From assembly GCF_029635795.1 (NCBI RefSeq), contig NZ_CP114280.1:2914001-2978000 (forward strand): 64,000 nucleotides of DNA. Reading direction: 5' to 3'. Positions 22,210 to 32,846 of this stretch are shown here, piece by piece (positions within the stretch are counted from its first letter, which is position 1; the number at the start of each line of letters is the position of its first letter). Source of the DNA: Dickeya lacustris. GTDB lineage: Bacteria; Pseudomonadota; Gammaproteobacteria; Enterobacterales; Enterobacteriaceae. Made by a program: the position numbers and the translations under genes. The notes below the pieces were generated by a model, which searched no databases, had not been told where the DNA came from, and saw only the letters and a program-made list of their open reading frames with translations.

Positions 22210-22589
22210 TTATTCTGCTGAATTGGCGTTATTTACTGGCATAACGCGTTGAGGTTTTTGGTAATCTTTTGTGTGTCTGGCGGTATCATTCGTCAAATAG
22301 TGTCGTTCATCGTTTGACGATACCGCCGTTTTAGCATACAAGGATAGCGGCTTGAGCACGGCAGTGGCGTTCCATCGTCTGAATGAGTCAGCGAGGTGTA
22401 GATAAAATGTACATTTACCTCCGCCTGATTCATGTGGCATTTTATTCGGTTGCCAAACTACCCTGAGTATTGAGATAATTTTTTGTCTGATTCTCGCACT
22501 ATCGCTCATGAGGTTTCAGTTTAGGTTCCGCCGCAGGTTACATGGCGGGGCGGGTTATCATTAACGAATTTCTTAGTAATACCAAAAAA
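22210..22589. other. 380-bp hofQ-aroK intergenic region
   Basis: Holds the hofQ terminator-like hairpin (22279-22332) and the aroKB leader. No ORF with an RBS; small frames here are not supported. Confidence 0.5.
22279..22332 (+). terminator. Probable terminator of hofMNOPQ
   Basis: Arms GGCGGTATC...CGTCAAA (22279-22297) and TTTGACGATACCGCC (22313-22327) form a long stem with a 3-base bulge, followed by GTTTT on the plus strand. Confidence 0.65.
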
Positions 22590-23111
22590 ATGGCAGAGAA
22601 ACGCAATATCTTTCTGGTTGGGCCTATGGGTGCCGGCAAAAGCACTATTGGCCGTCAGTTAGCGCAGCAGCTCAATATGGAATTTTTCGACTCCGATCAA
22701 GAAATTGAGCGACGTACCGGGGCTGATGTGGGCTGGGTATTCGATGTGGAAGGAGAAGAAGGCTTCCGCGAGCGCGAAGAGAAAGTCATTAATGAATTGA
22801 CAGAAAAACAGGGCATTGTGCTGGCGACAGGCGGTGGGTCGGTGAAATCCCGCGAAACTCGCAATCGTCTGTCTGCACGCGGCGTGGTGGTCTATCTGGA
22901 AACGACTATCGAGAAGCAACTGGCCCGTACTCAACGCGATAAGAAGCGCCCACTGTTACAGGTTGAAACCCCACCACGTGAAGTGTTGGAGGCGTTGGCG
23001 AAAGAGCGCAACCCGCTGTATGAAGAAATCGCTGATGTCACCATTCGTACTGATGAACAAAGCGCCAAAGTCGTTGCTAACCAGATTATCAGTATGCTGG
23101 AAAACAACTGA
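22590..23111 (+). CDS. aroK: Shikimate kinase I
   Basis: 173 residues, equal to E. coli AroK. Phosphorylates shikimate at O3 with ATP. Walker [14 protein letters not shown], substrate-binding [11 protein letters not shown] and GGGSVKS, lid REKRDKK-type segment [10 protein letters not shown]. Start taken at [11 protein letters not shown] as in the family; the frame extends 48 bases upstream. First gene of the aroK-aroB-damX-dam-rpe-gph-trpS chain. Confidence 0.97.
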   Translation: MAEKRNIFLVGPMGAGKSTIGRQLAQQLNMEFFDSDQEIERRTGADVGWVFDVEGEEGFREREEKVINELTEKQGIVLATGGGSVKSRETRNRLSARGVVVYLETTIEKQLARTQRDKKRPLLQVETPPREVLEALAKERNPLYEEIADVTIRTDEQSAKVVANQIISMLENN

Positions 23112-23164
23112 TTTGGTGTAACTTCCTGCCTACCGCAGGTTTCTGACAGATCAATGGAACGCGC

Positions 23165-24250
23165 ATGGAAAGAGTTACCGTCACCCTTGGGGAACGCAGT
23201 TACCCTATTACGATAGCCGCTGGCCTTTTTAATGAAGCCGCCTCTTTTATGCCGCTCAAAGCGGGCGATCAGGTGATGCTGGTGACAAATGAAACACTGG
23301 CACCGCTTTATCTTGACACTGTGCGTGATGTGTTAGAAACCGTTGGTGTGCGGGTGGATCAGGTGATTTTGCCTGATGGCGAGCAGTATAAATCGCTGAC
23401 GGTTCTGGAGCAGGTTTTTTCCGCCCTGCTGGCAAAACCGCACGGTCGTGATACCACGCTGGTGGCGCTGGGTGGCGGTGTCATTGGTGATTTAACCGGA
23501 TTTGCCGCCGCCAGTTATCAACGCGGTGTGCGGTTCATTCAGGTGCCTACCACACTCCTTTCACAGGTTGACTCCTCTGTCGGGGGTAAAACTGCCGTCA
23601 ATCACCCGTTGGGGAAAAACATGATTGGTGCGTTTTATCAACCCGCATCGGTGGTGGTTGATCTGAATTGTCTGAAAACGCTGCCAGCACGTGAGTTGTC
23701 CTCTGGGCTTGCGGAGGTCATCAAGTACGGCATCATTTTGGATAGAGTATTCTTTGAGTGGCTTGAGGTTCACATTGAAGCGCTCAGGAACTTGCAGGAT
23801 GACGCATTGGCGTATTGCATCCGCCGTTGCTGCGAGCTAAAGGCGGAAGTCGTGGCGGCTGATGAGCGCGAATCCGGTTTACGCGCCCTGCTGAATTTAG
23901 GTCATACCTACGGACACGCGATCGAAGCAGAAATGGGGTATGGCAACTGGCTTCATGGCGAAGCCGTATCCGCAGGTATGGTGATGGCGGCACAGGCGGC
24001 TCGTCGCCTCGGGCAATTGAGTGCCTGGGATGTTGAGCGTATTAAACTGTTGCTGTTGAGGGCCGGGTTGCCGGTTACGGGCCCGAAAGAGATGGCTCCT
24101 GAGGCCTATTTGCCTCACATGATGCGTGATAAGAAAGTGCTGGCGGGTGAGTTGCGTCTGGTGCTGCCTACGGCGATTGGTCAGTCCGAAGTTCGTGGTG
24201 GCATTGCACATGAGCTGGTTCTGGCGTCCATTGCTGATTGCCTCCCCTGA
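23165..24250 (+). CDS. aroB: 3-Dehydroquinate synthase
   Basis: 361 residues. NAD- and metal-dependent cyclisation of DAHP to 3-dehydroquinate. Motifs: [67 protein letters not shown] (metal His) and [14 protein letters not shown]. Follows aroK by 53 bp. Confidence 0.97.
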   Translation: MERVTVTLGERSYPITIAAGLFNEAASFMPLKAGDQVMLVTNETLAPLYLDTVRDVLETVGVRVDQVILPDGEQYKSLTVLEQVFSALLAKPHGRDTTLVALGGGVIGDLTGFAAASYQRGVRFIQVPTTLLSQVDSSVGGKTAVNHPLGKNMIGAFYQPASVVVDLNCLKTLPARELSSGLAEVIKYGIILDRVFFEWLEVHIEALRNLQDDALAYCIRRCCELKAEVVAADERESGLRALLNLGHTYGHAIEAEMGYGNWLHGEAVSAGMVMAAQAARRLGQLSAWDVERIKLLLLRAGLPVTGPKEMAPEAYLPHMMRDKKVLAGELRLVLPTAIGQSEVRGGIAHELVLASIADCLP

Positions 24251-24382
24251 AACATTGTTTCAGTTATCTGATAACCATTCGGCATTTTTCCGATGGTTTA
24301 CGTTTAAAATACAATACCTTATGATTCGGCTTTCGCAGGTTCATCAGTCTGGGGAAGCTAGCCTTTCAGTTGGAGGGTATAA

Positions 24383-25468
24383 ATGGATGAGTTTAATCCA
24401 GAAGATGCGTTGAAGCCGGATACCAGCGATCGACGGCCCGCGCGTCAGCAGAAACGTGGTAAAAGCCTTTCTGCCCCCAGTGTTTCGTTATCCAAACAAC
24501 ATACTATGATTGGTATCGGCATCGTTGTTTTGGTGCTGTTGATTATTGGTATCGGTTCAGCGCTTCAGTCGCCGGGTCAAAATTCGGCGGCGCCAGCCTC
24601 TTCCGGGGGTGGGAAAAACATTGATTTAGCCTCATCGATGTCTGATAACCAGAGCGCAACTGTTACGCCAGCGCCTTCCGCGCCAGCGGCGGCGAATTCT
24701 GGTGCGCCGCAGCCATTGAGCGGGCAGCCGATTGCTGGCACGCCGACGCAAGCGCCGCTGGTGCCGCAGAACAGTAACCAGCAGCGTATCGAGCTACCTG
24801 GCAACATTACGGATGCGTTATCTCAGCCGCAGCAGCAGGAGCGCGTAAATGCATTCTCTGCCGGTCTTCCTACCGAACCTGCGACGGTGTATTCCCCGCC
24901 GACTAAAGGTGGCCGTGCGCCATCGCCATCGGCATCGGTAGAAAAGGCACCAGCACCTGCGCCAACGCGCACTCAGCCGGAGAAGGTTGAAAAGCCGTCA
25001 TCGCATAAGTCGCCAGAGCCGAAACCCGAGCCGAAAGAGGCCGCGCATCCGGTTGTGAATACGCATAAAACGCCAACGACAGCGTTGGTGCCTGCGCCAT
25101 CGAGCAAACCGTCCGTTGCGCCTAAACCTGCAACTGCGGTTGTGCCCCATAGTGCCGCCACACCGGTTGCAACACCGACTGCAACGGGGGCGTCGATTCA
25201 AGGTGCGCCTGCGAGCCATTTTACGTTGCAGCTCAGTAGTGCTTCTCGCGAAGATTCGTTGAAGACGTATGCCAGAGAACTGCGTCTGACGAATTATTGG
25301 GTGTATGAAACAAAGCGTGATGGTCGCCCTTGGTATGTTTTGGTGAATGGCGTATATGCCTCGTCGGAAGATGCTAAACGTGCGATTTCGTCGCTGCCTG
25401 CTGATGTTCAGGCGAAAAAACCCTGGGTCAGGCCGATCCGTCAGGTGAAGCAGGACGTAACCAAGTAA
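24383..25468 (+). CDS. damX: DamX, SPOR-domain cell-division protein
   Basis: 361 residues (E. coli 428). Cytoplasmic N-terminus, one TM (MIGIGIVVLVLLIIGIGSAL, about 41-61), a long Pro/Ala/Ser/Thr-rich periplasmic linker (62-275) and a C-terminal SPOR domain (HFTLQLSSASREDSLKTYAR, WYVLVNGVYASSEDAKRAIS). SPOR domains bind denuded septal glycan. GGAGGG precedes ATG. The shorter linker explains the shorter length. Confidence 0.93.
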   Translation: MDEFNPEDALKPDTSDRRPARQQKRGKSLSAPSVSLSKQHTMIGIGIVVLVLLIIGIGSALQSPGQNSAAPASSGGGKNIDLASSMSDNQSATVTPAPSAPAAANSGAPQPLSGQPIAGTPTQAPLVPQNSNQQRIELPGNITDALSQPQQQERVNAFSAGLPTEPATVYSPPTKGGRAPSPSASVEKAPAPAPTRTQPEKVEKPSSHKSPEPKPEPKEAAHPVVNTHKTPTTALVPAPSSKPSVAPKPATAVVPHSAATPVATPTATGASIQGAPASHFTLQLSSASREDSLKTYARELRLTNYWVYETKRDGRPWYVLVNGVYASSEDAKRAISSLPADVQAKKPWVRPIRQVKQDVTK

Positions 25469-25545
25469 CACCAAATTGGCCCTGATGTGCTGTCTTAACA
25501 GAGTACAATCCGTGGCTCTGAACTGTGTGAGTAATTAACGACGGC

Positions 25546-26361
25546 ATGAAGAAAAACCGCGCGTTCTTAAAATGGGCTGGTGGTAAATATCCGCTGGTAG
25601 AAGAGATTCGTCGATATCTGCCAGCCGGAGAGCGATTAATCGAGCCTTTCGTCGGTGCTGGGTCTGTGTTTCTTAATACCGACTACGACAGCTACATTCT
25701 GGCGGATATCAACAGTGATCTGATCAATCTGTATAACATCGTCAAAAACAAAACCGATGAGTTTATTGGTGATGCCCGCAAATTGTTTATTGATGAAATG
25801 AATACATCTGAGGCGTTTTACCGCTTAAGGGATGAATTTAACCTTTGTACCCATGACTATCGTCGGGCGCTGTTGTTCTTGTATCTAAACCGCCATTGTT
25901 ATAACGGGTTATGCCGTTACAACATGCGCGGAGCGTTTAATGTGCCTTTTGGCCGTTATAAGAAACCCTATTTTCCTGAAGAAGAGCTGTACTGGTTCGC
26001 GCAAAAGGCGCAGAACGCGGTCTTTGTTTGTGAACATTATGAGCAAACATTAACCAATGCGTTATCCGGTTCGGTGGTGTATTGCGATCCACCGTATGCG
26101 CCTTTATCGGCAACGGCGAACTTTACCGCCTACCACACCAACAATTTCAACACGCAAGACCAGCAAAACCTGGCGCAATTGGCGCAGCGATTATCATCTC
26201 AGGGCCATATTCCGGTCTTGATTTCCAATCATGATACGGTGCTGACCCGCGAGTGGTATCGCGGAGCCTCTGCATTGTATGTGGTAAAGGCGCGTCGAAC
26301 CATTAGCCGCAATATTTCTGGCCGCAGCAAAGTCAATGAGTTGCTGGCGTTATATTGTTAG
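25546..26361 (+). CDS. dam: DNA adenine methylase (GATC)
   Basis: 271 residues. N6-adenine methyltransferase. SAM-binding FLKWAGGKYPLVEEI and PFVGAGSVFLN, catalytic DPPY in VVYCDPPYAPLS, with ISNHDTVLTREWY after it. Acts in mismatch repair, replication timing and epigenetic control. In the usual place between damX and rpe. Confidence 0.97.
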   Translation: MKKNRAFLKWAGGKYPLVEEIRRYLPAGERLIEPFVGAGSVFLNTDYDSYILADINSDLINLYNIVKNKTDEFIGDARKLFIDEMNTSEAFYRLRDEFNLCTHDYRRALLFLYLNRHCYNGLCRYNMRGAFNVPFGRYKKPYFPEEELYWFAQKAQNAVFVCEHYEQTLTNALSGSVVYCDPPYAPLSATANFTAYHTNNFNTQDQQNLAQLAQRLSSQGHIPVLISNHDTVLTREWYRGASALYVVKARRTISRNISGRSKVNELLALYC

Positions 26362-26506
26362 GCCTGCGCGCGTCTGGCGGTGTTGGTGGATGAAAAAAGA
26401 AACAACAGGAACCGCGTAGCGGTTTCCTGACTGAGCGGCTGCACAGGTGTGTCTTCACAGTATCGTGCCGGCAGCGAGATACAAACTTGATGGTTTGGAG
26501 AAACGC

Positions 26507-27184
26507 ATGAAACCGTTTTTAATCGCCCCGTCTATTTTGTCCGCCGACTTTGCCCGTCTTGGTGAGGATACGGCAAATGCGCTGGCCGCCGGGGCGGATG
26601 TCGTTCATTTTGATGTGATGGACAATCATTACGTCCCGAATTTGACCATTGGCCCGCTGGTACTGAAGTCATTACGCCATTATGGTATTACCGCACCGAT
26701 AGACGTACATCTGATGGTGAAGCCGGTTGACAGGCTGATCCCGGATTTCGCCGAAGCCGGCGCCAGTTTTATTACCTTCCACCCGGAAGCGTCGGAGCAT
26801 GTTGATCGGACGTTGCAACTGATTAAAGACCACGGTTGTAAAGCGGGTTTGGTGTTTAACCCGGCGACGTCGCTCAGTTATCTTGACTATGTGATGGATA
26901 AACTCGACATCATTTTACTGATGTCGGTAAACCCTGGGTTTGGCGGGCAGTCGTTTATTCCGGCAACGCTCGATAAGTTACGTCAGGTACGTCAGCGTAT
27001 TGACGAGAGCGGTTACGATATTCGTCTGGAAGTTGACGGCGGCGTGAAAGTGGAAAACATCGCGCAAATTGCCGCCGCTGGTGCCGACATGTTTGTTGCC
27101 GGGTCAGCCATTTTCGGCCAGCCGGATTATCAGGCGGTGATTGCCCGTATGCGTCAGGAATTGGAGACGGTAACTCATGCCTGA
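26507..27184 (+). CDS. rpe: Ribulose-phosphate 3-epimerase
   Basis: 225 residues, same as E. coli. TIM-barrel, metal-dependent. [55 protein letters not shown] and [11 protein letters not shown] are all present. ATG at 26507 follows TTGGAGAAACGC. Overlaps gph by eight bases. Confidence 0.97.
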   Translation: MKPFLIAPSILSADFARLGEDTANALAAGADVVHFDVMDNHYVPNLTIGPLVLKSLRHYGITAPIDVHLMVKPVDRLIPDFAEAGASFITFHPEASEHVDRTLQLIKDHGCKAGLVFNPATSLSYLDYVMDKLDIILLMSVNPGFGGQSFIPATLDKLRQVRQRIDESGYDIRLEVDGGVKVENIAQIAAAGADMFVAGSAIFGQPDYQAVIARMRQELETVTHA

Positions 27185-27875
27185 TTTCAGCGTGGTTCGT
27201 GGTATTGCGTTTGATCTTGATGGGACGTTAGTCAACAGCGCTCCGGGTCTGGCTCATGCGGTCGATATGGCCTTGGGGGCACTGTCGTTACCCCATGCCG
27301 GGGAAGCGCAGGTGGCGACCTGGATCGGTAACGGAGCCGATGTGTTGGTAGAACGTGCGTTGCGTTGGGCGGGTATGGAGCCAACGGCGCAGCAGATTCA
27401 CGACACCCGAACGCTATTCGATAAATATTATGCGCGTTCGGTGGAAAGCGGCAGCCTGCTCTACCCCGACGTGCGGGAAACGTTGGCACAACTGGCGCAG
27501 CGTGGTTTTCGCCTGGCCGTCGTAACCAACAAGCCCACCCCTTTTGTTGCGCCTTTGCTTGATGCGTTGGGTATCAGCGAGTATTTTTCGTTAATCCTGG
27601 GCGGCGATGATGTCGCCGAGAAAAAACCCCATCCCGCGCCGCTCTATATGGTGTTAGGCAAGCTCGGGCTGCACGCGCATGAATTACTGTTTGTCGGTGA
27701 CTCGCGCAACGACATCCAGGCTGCCCGCGCGGCAGGTTGCCCGTGCGTCGGCATGACGTATGGATATAACTACGGTGAAGCGATAGCCCTTAGCCACCCG
27801 GATGTGGTGCTGGAGCGCTTTACGGATTTACTGCCCGTTGTCGGGGCCTCCCTTTTACACGATCAGGAAGCATGA
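27177..27875 (+). CDS. gph: Phosphoglycolate phosphatase
   Basis: 232 residues. HAD family: motif [17 protein letters not shown], motif [11 protein letters not shown], Lys in [10 protein letters not shown], motif [19 protein letters not shown]. Removes 2-phosphoglycolate formed in DNA repair. Followed by trpS after one base. Confidence 0.95.
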   Translation: MPDFSVVRGIAFDLDGTLVNSAPGLAHAVDMALGALSLPHAGEAQVATWIGNGADVLVERALRWAGMEPTAQQIHDTRTLFDKYYARSVESGSLLYPDVRETLAQLAQRGFRLAVVTNKPTPFVAPLLDALGISEYFSLILGGDDVAEKKPHPAPLYMVLGKLGLHAHELLFVGDSRNDIQAARAAGCPCVGMTYGYNYGEAIALSHPDVVLERFTDLLPVVGASLLHDQEA

Positions 27876-27876
27876 C

Positions 27877-28881
27877 ATGAGTAAGCCCATTGTATTTAGC
27901 GGCGCACAGCCGTCAGGCGAATTAACCATTGGTAACTACATGGGTGCGTTACGTCAGTGGGTTAACATGCAGGATGATTTTGACTGCATTTATTGCATTG
28001 TCGATCAACACGCGATAACGGTACGCCAAGACCCGCAGCAGCTGCGTAAAGCAACGTTGGATACGCTGGCGTTGTATCTGGCTTGCGGCATCGATCCGCA
28101 GAAGAGCACTATCTTTGTGCAATCCCACGTGCCGGAACATGCGCAACTGGGCTGGTTGCTCAACTGCTATACCTATTTCGGCGAACTGAGCCGCATGACG
28201 CAGTTTAAAGATAAATCAGCGCGTTATGCCGAGAACATTAACGCCGGGTTGTTTGATTATCCGGTATTGATGGCTGCCGATATTCTGCTCTACCAGACCA
28301 ATCAGGTGCCGGTAGGCGAAGATCAAAAGCAGCATCTGGAGTTAAGCCGCGATATCGCCCAGCGCTTTAACGCGATTTACGGTGAGGTGTTCCGTATTCC
28401 TGAACCGTTTATTCCCAAATCCGGCGCGCGGGTGATGTCGTTGCTGGAGCCGACCAAGAAGATGTCCAAGTCAGATGACAACCGCAATAACGTCATCGGC
28501 CTGCTGGAAGACCCGAAAGCGGTGGTGAAGAAGATTAAACGCGCCGTCACCGATTCTGACGAGCCGCCGGTGGTGCGCTACGACGTACAAAATAAAGCCG
28601 GTGTTTCGAACCTGTTGGATATTCTCAGTGGTGTAACCGGTAAAGCGATTGCGGAATTAGAGCAGGAATTCGCCGGGCAGATGTATGGGCATCTGAAAGG
28701 CGCGGTGGCAGAGGCGGTATCTGGCATGCTCAGTGAGTTGCAAGAGCGTTATCATCGTTTTCGTAACGACGAGGCGTTTTTACAGCAGGTGATGCGTGAC
28801 GGCGCACAAAAAGCCAGCGCTCGTGCTCAGGAAACATTGAGCAAAGTCTATGATGTCGTGGGGTTTGTCGCACGGACATAA
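27877..28881 (+). CDS. trpS: Tryptophanyl-tRNA synthetase
   Basis: 334 residues, same as E. coli. Class I synthetase: HIGH-like region [21 protein letters not shown] in [13 protein letters not shown], plus [13 protein letters not shown] and [16 protein letters not shown]. Start at ATG 27877, one base past the gph stop; longer frame upstream overlaps gph and is rejected. Confidence 0.97.
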   Translation: MSKPIVFSGAQPSGELTIGNYMGALRQWVNMQDDFDCIYCIVDQHAITVRQDPQQLRKATLDTLALYLACGIDPQKSTIFVQSHVPEHAQLGWLLNCYTYFGELSRMTQFKDKSARYAENINAGLFDYPVLMAADILLYQTNQVPVGEDQKQHLELSRDIAQRFNAIYGEVFRIPEPFIPKSGARVMSLLEPTKKMSKSDDNRNNVIGLLEDPKAVVKKIKRAVTDSDEPPVVRYDVQNKAGVSNLLDILSGVTGKAIAELEQEFAGQMYGHLKGAVAEAVSGMLSELQERYHRFRNDEAFLQQVMRDGAQKASARAQETLSKVYDVVGFVART

Positions 28882-28910
28882 CGTTTGGTTCCCCATTATT
28901 CCGCCACGAT

Positions 28911-28943
28911 AACGCCGTGCCCGTCAGGGGCGGCGTTTTTTAT
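28911..28943 (+). terminator. Rho-independent terminator after trpS
   Basis: AACGCCG / CGGCGTT arms enclosing a GC-rich inner stem, followed by TTTTTTATT. End of the aroK-trpS operon. Confidence 0.88.
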
Positions 28944-28955
28944 TGTCAGCGTTAA

Positions 28956-28976
28956 ACCACCTCCTTGGGAGGTGGT
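28956..28976. repeat. Isolated 9-bp perfect hairpin
   Basis: ACCACCTCC / GGAGGTGGT with TTG loop, then GATTGTTTTTC. Lies in the 325-bp trpS to enolase-superfamily gap, which has no ORF. May be a second terminator or a leftover element end. Confidence 0.6.
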
Positions 28977-29206
28977 GATTGTTTTTCTCGGCATGGAACG
29001 CTTGTAAATAGGGCAAATGCATAATCATCGGGCGAATAATTTTCACAGATGTCGTAAATTGCCTAATGACGTCACAGTAGTGTTGCTCAATAATTATTAA
29101 AAATAAAACAGGGTTTTATTAAATCAGCGCAGTATTTTTATTCCTGATGTAATGGGCAATAAATATGCATGCTGGTAGGCGCATCACCTTCAGGCAGGTA
29201 ATCACC

Positions 29207-30361
29207 GTGAAAATTGAATCTATTGATGTCACCGTCTTCACTTATCCCACGCGTCGCGTTTCCGATAGCGCAGGCCATTCACATCCAGGGGAAGAACATC
29301 AGGCCAGTATGGCGCTTTTGACCATCAGCACTGATGATGGGCATAAAGGCTATGCTTTTGCGCCACCGGAAGTGGTGCGCCCTTATGTGGTTAACAGCTT
29401 TTTCCGCAAAGTGCTGATAGGCCAGAACCCGTTTGATCGCGAGCGGCTTTGGCAGGATTTGGTGCACTGGCAACGAGGCAGCGCACATCAACTGACGGAT
29501 CGGGCGCTGGCGATTGTGGAGCAGGCGTTGTGGGATTTGGCAGGACGCGTATTGAATATGCCTGTCTATAAACTGCTGGGTGGCTATCGCGATAAGGTGC
29601 CTGCGTATGGCAGCACCATGTGTGGCGATGAACTGCAAGGCGGCTTGTCTACGCCAGATGAGTATGGTCAGTTTGCTGAGAAATTGGTACAGCGTGGCTA
29701 TAAAGCGATTAAATTGCATACCTGGATGCCGCCGGTCTCTTTTGCCCCCAGCCCGCAGATGGATGTCAAAGCTTGTGCGGCGGTGCGCGAAGCGGTCGGG
29801 CCGGATATCAGTTTGATGCTGGATGGCTACCATTGGTATAGCCGTAGCGAAGCGCTTTACATTGGCCGTGAATTGCAGAAGCTGAATTTCACCTGGTTTG
29901 AAGAGCCGATGGAAGAACAGAGCATGGCGTCTTACCGTTGGTTGAGTAGCAATCTGGACATTGACGTGATAGGCCCGGAAAGTCTTGGCGGCAAATACTT
30001 CAGCCGTGCAGACTGGGTGAAAGAGGGCGCTTGTGACATTTTGCGCGCCGGTGTTCAGGGCGTGGGCGGGATTTCACCTTGTCTGAAAGTGGCGCATCTG
30101 GCGGAAGCATTCGGCATGGATTGCGAAATCCACGGCAATGGCGCAGCCAACCTGTCGGTCGTCGGCGCGGTGAAAAACTGCCGCTGGTATGAACGCGGCC
30201 TGTTGCACCCCTTCATGAACTATGATGAACCGGCGGCGTACTTAAATTCACTGGTTGACCCGATGGATGACGAAGGTTTCGTGCATTTGTCACAGCTCCC
30301 GGGACTGGGTGAAGACATTAACTTCGACTGGATTGACGCTCACACCGTCAGCAAAGCGTAA
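29207..30361 (+). CDS. Mandelate racemase/muconate-lactonizing (enolase superfamily) protein
   Basis: 384 residues from GTG 29207 (MKIESIDVTVFTYPTRR); an ATG at 29165 gives 14 more residues of unlikely sequence. Enolase-superfamily fold: N-terminal capping domain with ALWDLAGRVLNMPVYKLLGG, then a barrel with Lys in YKAIKLHTWMPP, metal ligands in MLDGYHW, WFEEPMEE and IGPESLGG, and a terminal His in CEIHGNGAANLS. This ligand pattern fits acid-sugar dehydratases or racemases; the substrate cannot be read from sequence. It sits between trpS and ppiA where E. coli has unrelated genes. Possibly linked to plant sugar acids. Confidence 0.8.
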   Translation: MKIESIDVTVFTYPTRRVSDSAGHSHPGEEHQASMALLTISTDDGHKGYAFAPPEVVRPYVVNSFFRKVLIGQNPFDRERLWQDLVHWQRGSAHQLTDRALAIVEQALWDLAGRVLNMPVYKLLGGYRDKVPAYGSTMCGDELQGGLSTPDEYGQFAEKLVQRGYKAIKLHTWMPPVSFAPSPQMDVKACAAVREAVGPDISLMLDGYHWYSRSEALYIGRELQKLNFTWFEEPMEEQSMASYRWLSSNLDIDVIGPESLGGKYFSRADWVKEGACDILRAGVQGVGGISPCLKVAHLAEAFGMDCEIHGNGAANLSVVGAVKNCRWYERGLLHPFMNYDEPAAYLNSLVDPMDDEGFVHLSQLPGLGEDINFDWIDAHTVSKA

Positions 30362-30598
30362 TCGCATTGCGCTGTGTGCCGCCCGCCGCAAGCCGTATTT
30401 TTCTGACTTGCGGCGGCGGTATCTGTGGTCTTGGGGCGATTGAGAGTAAGATAGGGAGGCGGAACGCACAAATAGTGCTGTTTTTATCAGCAATGAATGG
30501 GCAGGATCGCGTAAAAAAAAGTAAATGGGTAGCGTAGCGGTGTGTGGCTATTTAAAATCGGTACGCTCTCTGTCGTTGATCCTCAAAAGGAATTCTTC

Positions 30599-31171
30599 AT
30601 GTCAAAACGTCTATTGGCTGCGGTAGCCACCGTGCTCTCTCTGACCGCATTTACTCCGGCTTTTGCCGCACCGGCTTCGACCCATGTGTTGTTGACCACT
30701 ACCGCAGGTAATATCGAGCTGGCATTGGATGACCAAAAAGCGCCGGTTTCCGTAAAAAACTTTGTTGATTACGTCAACAGCGGTTTTTACAACGGCACGC
30801 TGTTCCATCGTGTGATCCCTGGGTTTATGGTGCAGGGCGGCGGTTTTAGCAGCGATATGAAACAAAAGTCCACCAATTCGCCGGTTAAGAACGAAGCCGA
30901 TAACGGTTTACGCAACTTGCGCGGCACCATTGCGATGGCGCGTACCAGTGAGAAAGACAGTGCGACCAGCCAGTTCTTTATTAACGTTGCCGATAACGCC
31001 TTCCTCGATCACGGCCAGCGTGATTTCGGTTACGCAGTATTTGGTAAGGTGGTAAAAGGCATGGAAGTGGCGGATAAAATTTCTCAGGTGCAGACGGAGA
31101 ATGTCGGGCCGTACCAGAATGTCCCCTCCAAACCGATTGTGATTCAGTCAGCGAAAATCATTAAGAAGTAA
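30599..31171 (+). CDS. ppiA: Periplasmic peptidyl-prolyl cis-trans isomerase A (cyclophilin)
   Basis: 190 residues. Signal peptide to about residue 22 ([20 protein letters not shown]), then cyclophilin domain: [55 protein letters not shown]. Folding helper in the periplasm. Start at ATG 30599 with AAAAGGA upstream; an extension to 30542 would destroy the signal peptide. Confidence 0.96.
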   Translation: MSKRLLAAVATVLSLTAFTPAFAAPASTHVLLTTTAGNIELALDDQKAPVSVKNFVDYVNSGFYNGTLFHRVIPGFMVQGGGFSSDMKQKSTNSPVKNEADNGLRNLRGTIAMARTSEKDSATSQFFINVADNAFLDHGQRDFGYAVFGKVVKGMEVADKISQVQTENVGPYQNVPSKPIVIQSAKIIKK

Positions 31172-31262
31172 ATTAAGAAGTCAATAATGTTTGTCCGTTG
31201 ACGGCTTTTGAGCGATGTCCCCATTCCCGTGTCATTGCGGGTATGGGGCGATGAGCTCGTCG

Positions 31263-32846
31263 TTAATGCACTGATAACGTCAGCTTTTTATCTTCAATCA
31301 GCATGTGTTGGGTAATCACTTCGTATACCACGTAGTGAAACAGCTCCATCATGCCTATCTGTTGTTGTTCAAACCGTTGCTGAAGTTCGCCTGCCCGCCA
31401 TAATAAATGGCTGTGTAATTGGGCATGGTGTGCGGCATCCGGGTGACGTATCTCCCATAACCACTGTTCTTCATGCTGCATGTGATCGTTGAGAATATCG
31501 ATAATCTGGCTTATCTGATGCAAAAACGCCTCACGCGAACCGTTATTTAAAATTATCTGCAACAGCGCATTTGCCTGGCTAAACAGGTACTGATGCTCTT
31601 TATCGACCTCCGCGTGGCCGACTTCGTAGTTGGGATGCCAGGTGAGGTGGATAAGATGGGTCTCTGGCAACGACATTGCCGCTAAAGTCGGGTCTACCAA
31701 TAGCGTCTCGGTTTCTATCCGGTTACGACCTGCGGCTTTGGCGCGATAGAGCGCCAAATCGGCCCGGCCTAGCCAGCTTTCCCAATGGTCGGTTGACTGG
31801 CAAACCGCTACGCCGATGCTGGTTGTTATCTGTAAGTTATGCGCAAAACGTTGTGACTCCAGCGCTTTGCGAAGGCGCTCTGCGGTTTGTATCGCGCCGC
31901 TTATTCCGGTCGCGGGCAGGATAACCACGAACTCCTCACCGCCCCAGCGCCCGAGTACATCGGTTGTGCGTAAAATGGAGCGTGCGGTATGGGCAAAGGC
32001 TTTTAGCACGTCATCACCAGTGGCGTGACCATAATCGTCATTCACATTTTTAAAGTGATCCAGGTCGAGCATCAGTAATGACACCGGGTAGCCGTAGCGT
32101 TCTAAGCGGGCCATCTCCTGACGGGCTATCTCTTGTACCCGGATTCGGTTCCAGCAACCGGTGAGATTGTCTTGCCGCAGCATCAGATTGTTGAGATGGT
32201 CGGAGCGATCTTTCGCCATCATCATCAGGCCGTTAGCGACGAAAAGCAGCGTAGAAAAGTTGGCGACATTAATCACCGTTTGCAAAGACGAGCTGGTGAG
32301 TAAGCTTTCCGGGTATTCTCCACTGACTAACAGCATCAATAGGCGATGCAGAATACTCACAATATTAATACTCAGCCCGAGCACCATCAGGTTTCGCCCG
32401 CGTACCGGTTGGCTATCATCTTGTAAGCGACGTCGCGTTAACAGGTAGCCGATGACCACACAGGCCTGAATCATGGATAACAGGCCACTGACGACGGTAC
32501 GTGCATTCTGGTTATCCAACATAATACTAAAGAATGCAGCGGCGAAGGCGACAGGCCCCCATAGCAGGAGGCGTGGTACCGGGCGTTGCTGGAAGGTGGT
32601 GACAGATAGCAGCAGCAGTGAGTAGGCTAATGCAACCAACGTGTTTGAGGGAATAATCGATATCGCGTTGGGGATGTGCCCTCGCAGGGCATACAGTATG
32701 TAGGCAATACCGTGGAACACCAGCGCCCAGGTGCAAATAATCAGCCCTTTGTCGCGCTGGCTGTGTGCCGACCAGCGGGTACACACTGCCAGAGCAAAGC
32801 TTGAGACGATGATCATGAGAAACATAGTAGGGACATCGACTCGCAT
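31263..32846 (-). CDS. Membrane diguanylate cyclase with C-terminal hemerythrin domain
   Basis: 527 residues. About six or seven N-terminal TMs to residue 210, a GGDEF domain (NLTGCWNR, LDHFKNVNDDYGHATGDDVL, GRWGGEEFVVIL near residue 300) and a C-terminal bacteriohemerythrin-like four-helix bundle with His/Glu ligands in VDKEHQYLF, DHMQHEEQWL, HHAQLHSHLLW and VITQHMLIEDKK. The active-site GGEEF and the RTTD inhibitory site five residues before it are intact, so it should make c-di-GMP with product feedback. A di-iron centre would make activity depend on oxygen or redox. GAGGTG precedes ATG. Sits next to the pectate lyase cluster but is not in one operon with it. Confidence 0.88.
   Translation of the reverse strand: MRVDVPTMFLMIIVSSFALAVCTRWSAHSQRDKGLIICTWALVFHGIAYILYALRGHIPNAISIIPSNTLVALAYSLLLLSVTTFQQRPVPRLLLWGPVAFAAAFFSIMLDNQNARTVVSGLLSMIQACVVIGYLLTRRRLQDDSQPVRGRNLMVLGLSINIVSILHRLLMLLVSGEYPESLLTSSSLQTVINVANFSTLLFVANGLMMMAKDRSDHLNNLMLRQDNLTGCWNRIRVQEIARQEMARLERYGYPVSLLMLDLDHFKNVNDDYGHATGDDVLKAFAHTARSILRTTDVLGRWGGEEFVVILPATGISGAIQTAERLRKALESQRFAHNLQITTSIGVAVCQSTDHWESWLGRADLALYRAKAAGRNRIETETLLVDPTLAAMSLPETHLIHLTWHPNYEVGHAEVDKEHQYLFSQANALLQIILNNGSREAFLHQISQIIDILNDHMQHEEQWLWEIRHPDAAHHAQLHSHLLWRAGELQQRFEQQQIGMMELFHYVVYEVITQHMLIEDKKLTLSVH

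Noticed and set aside
28956..28976. IS200/IS605-type element end
   Set aside because: No transposase or second end nearby; only one hairpin.
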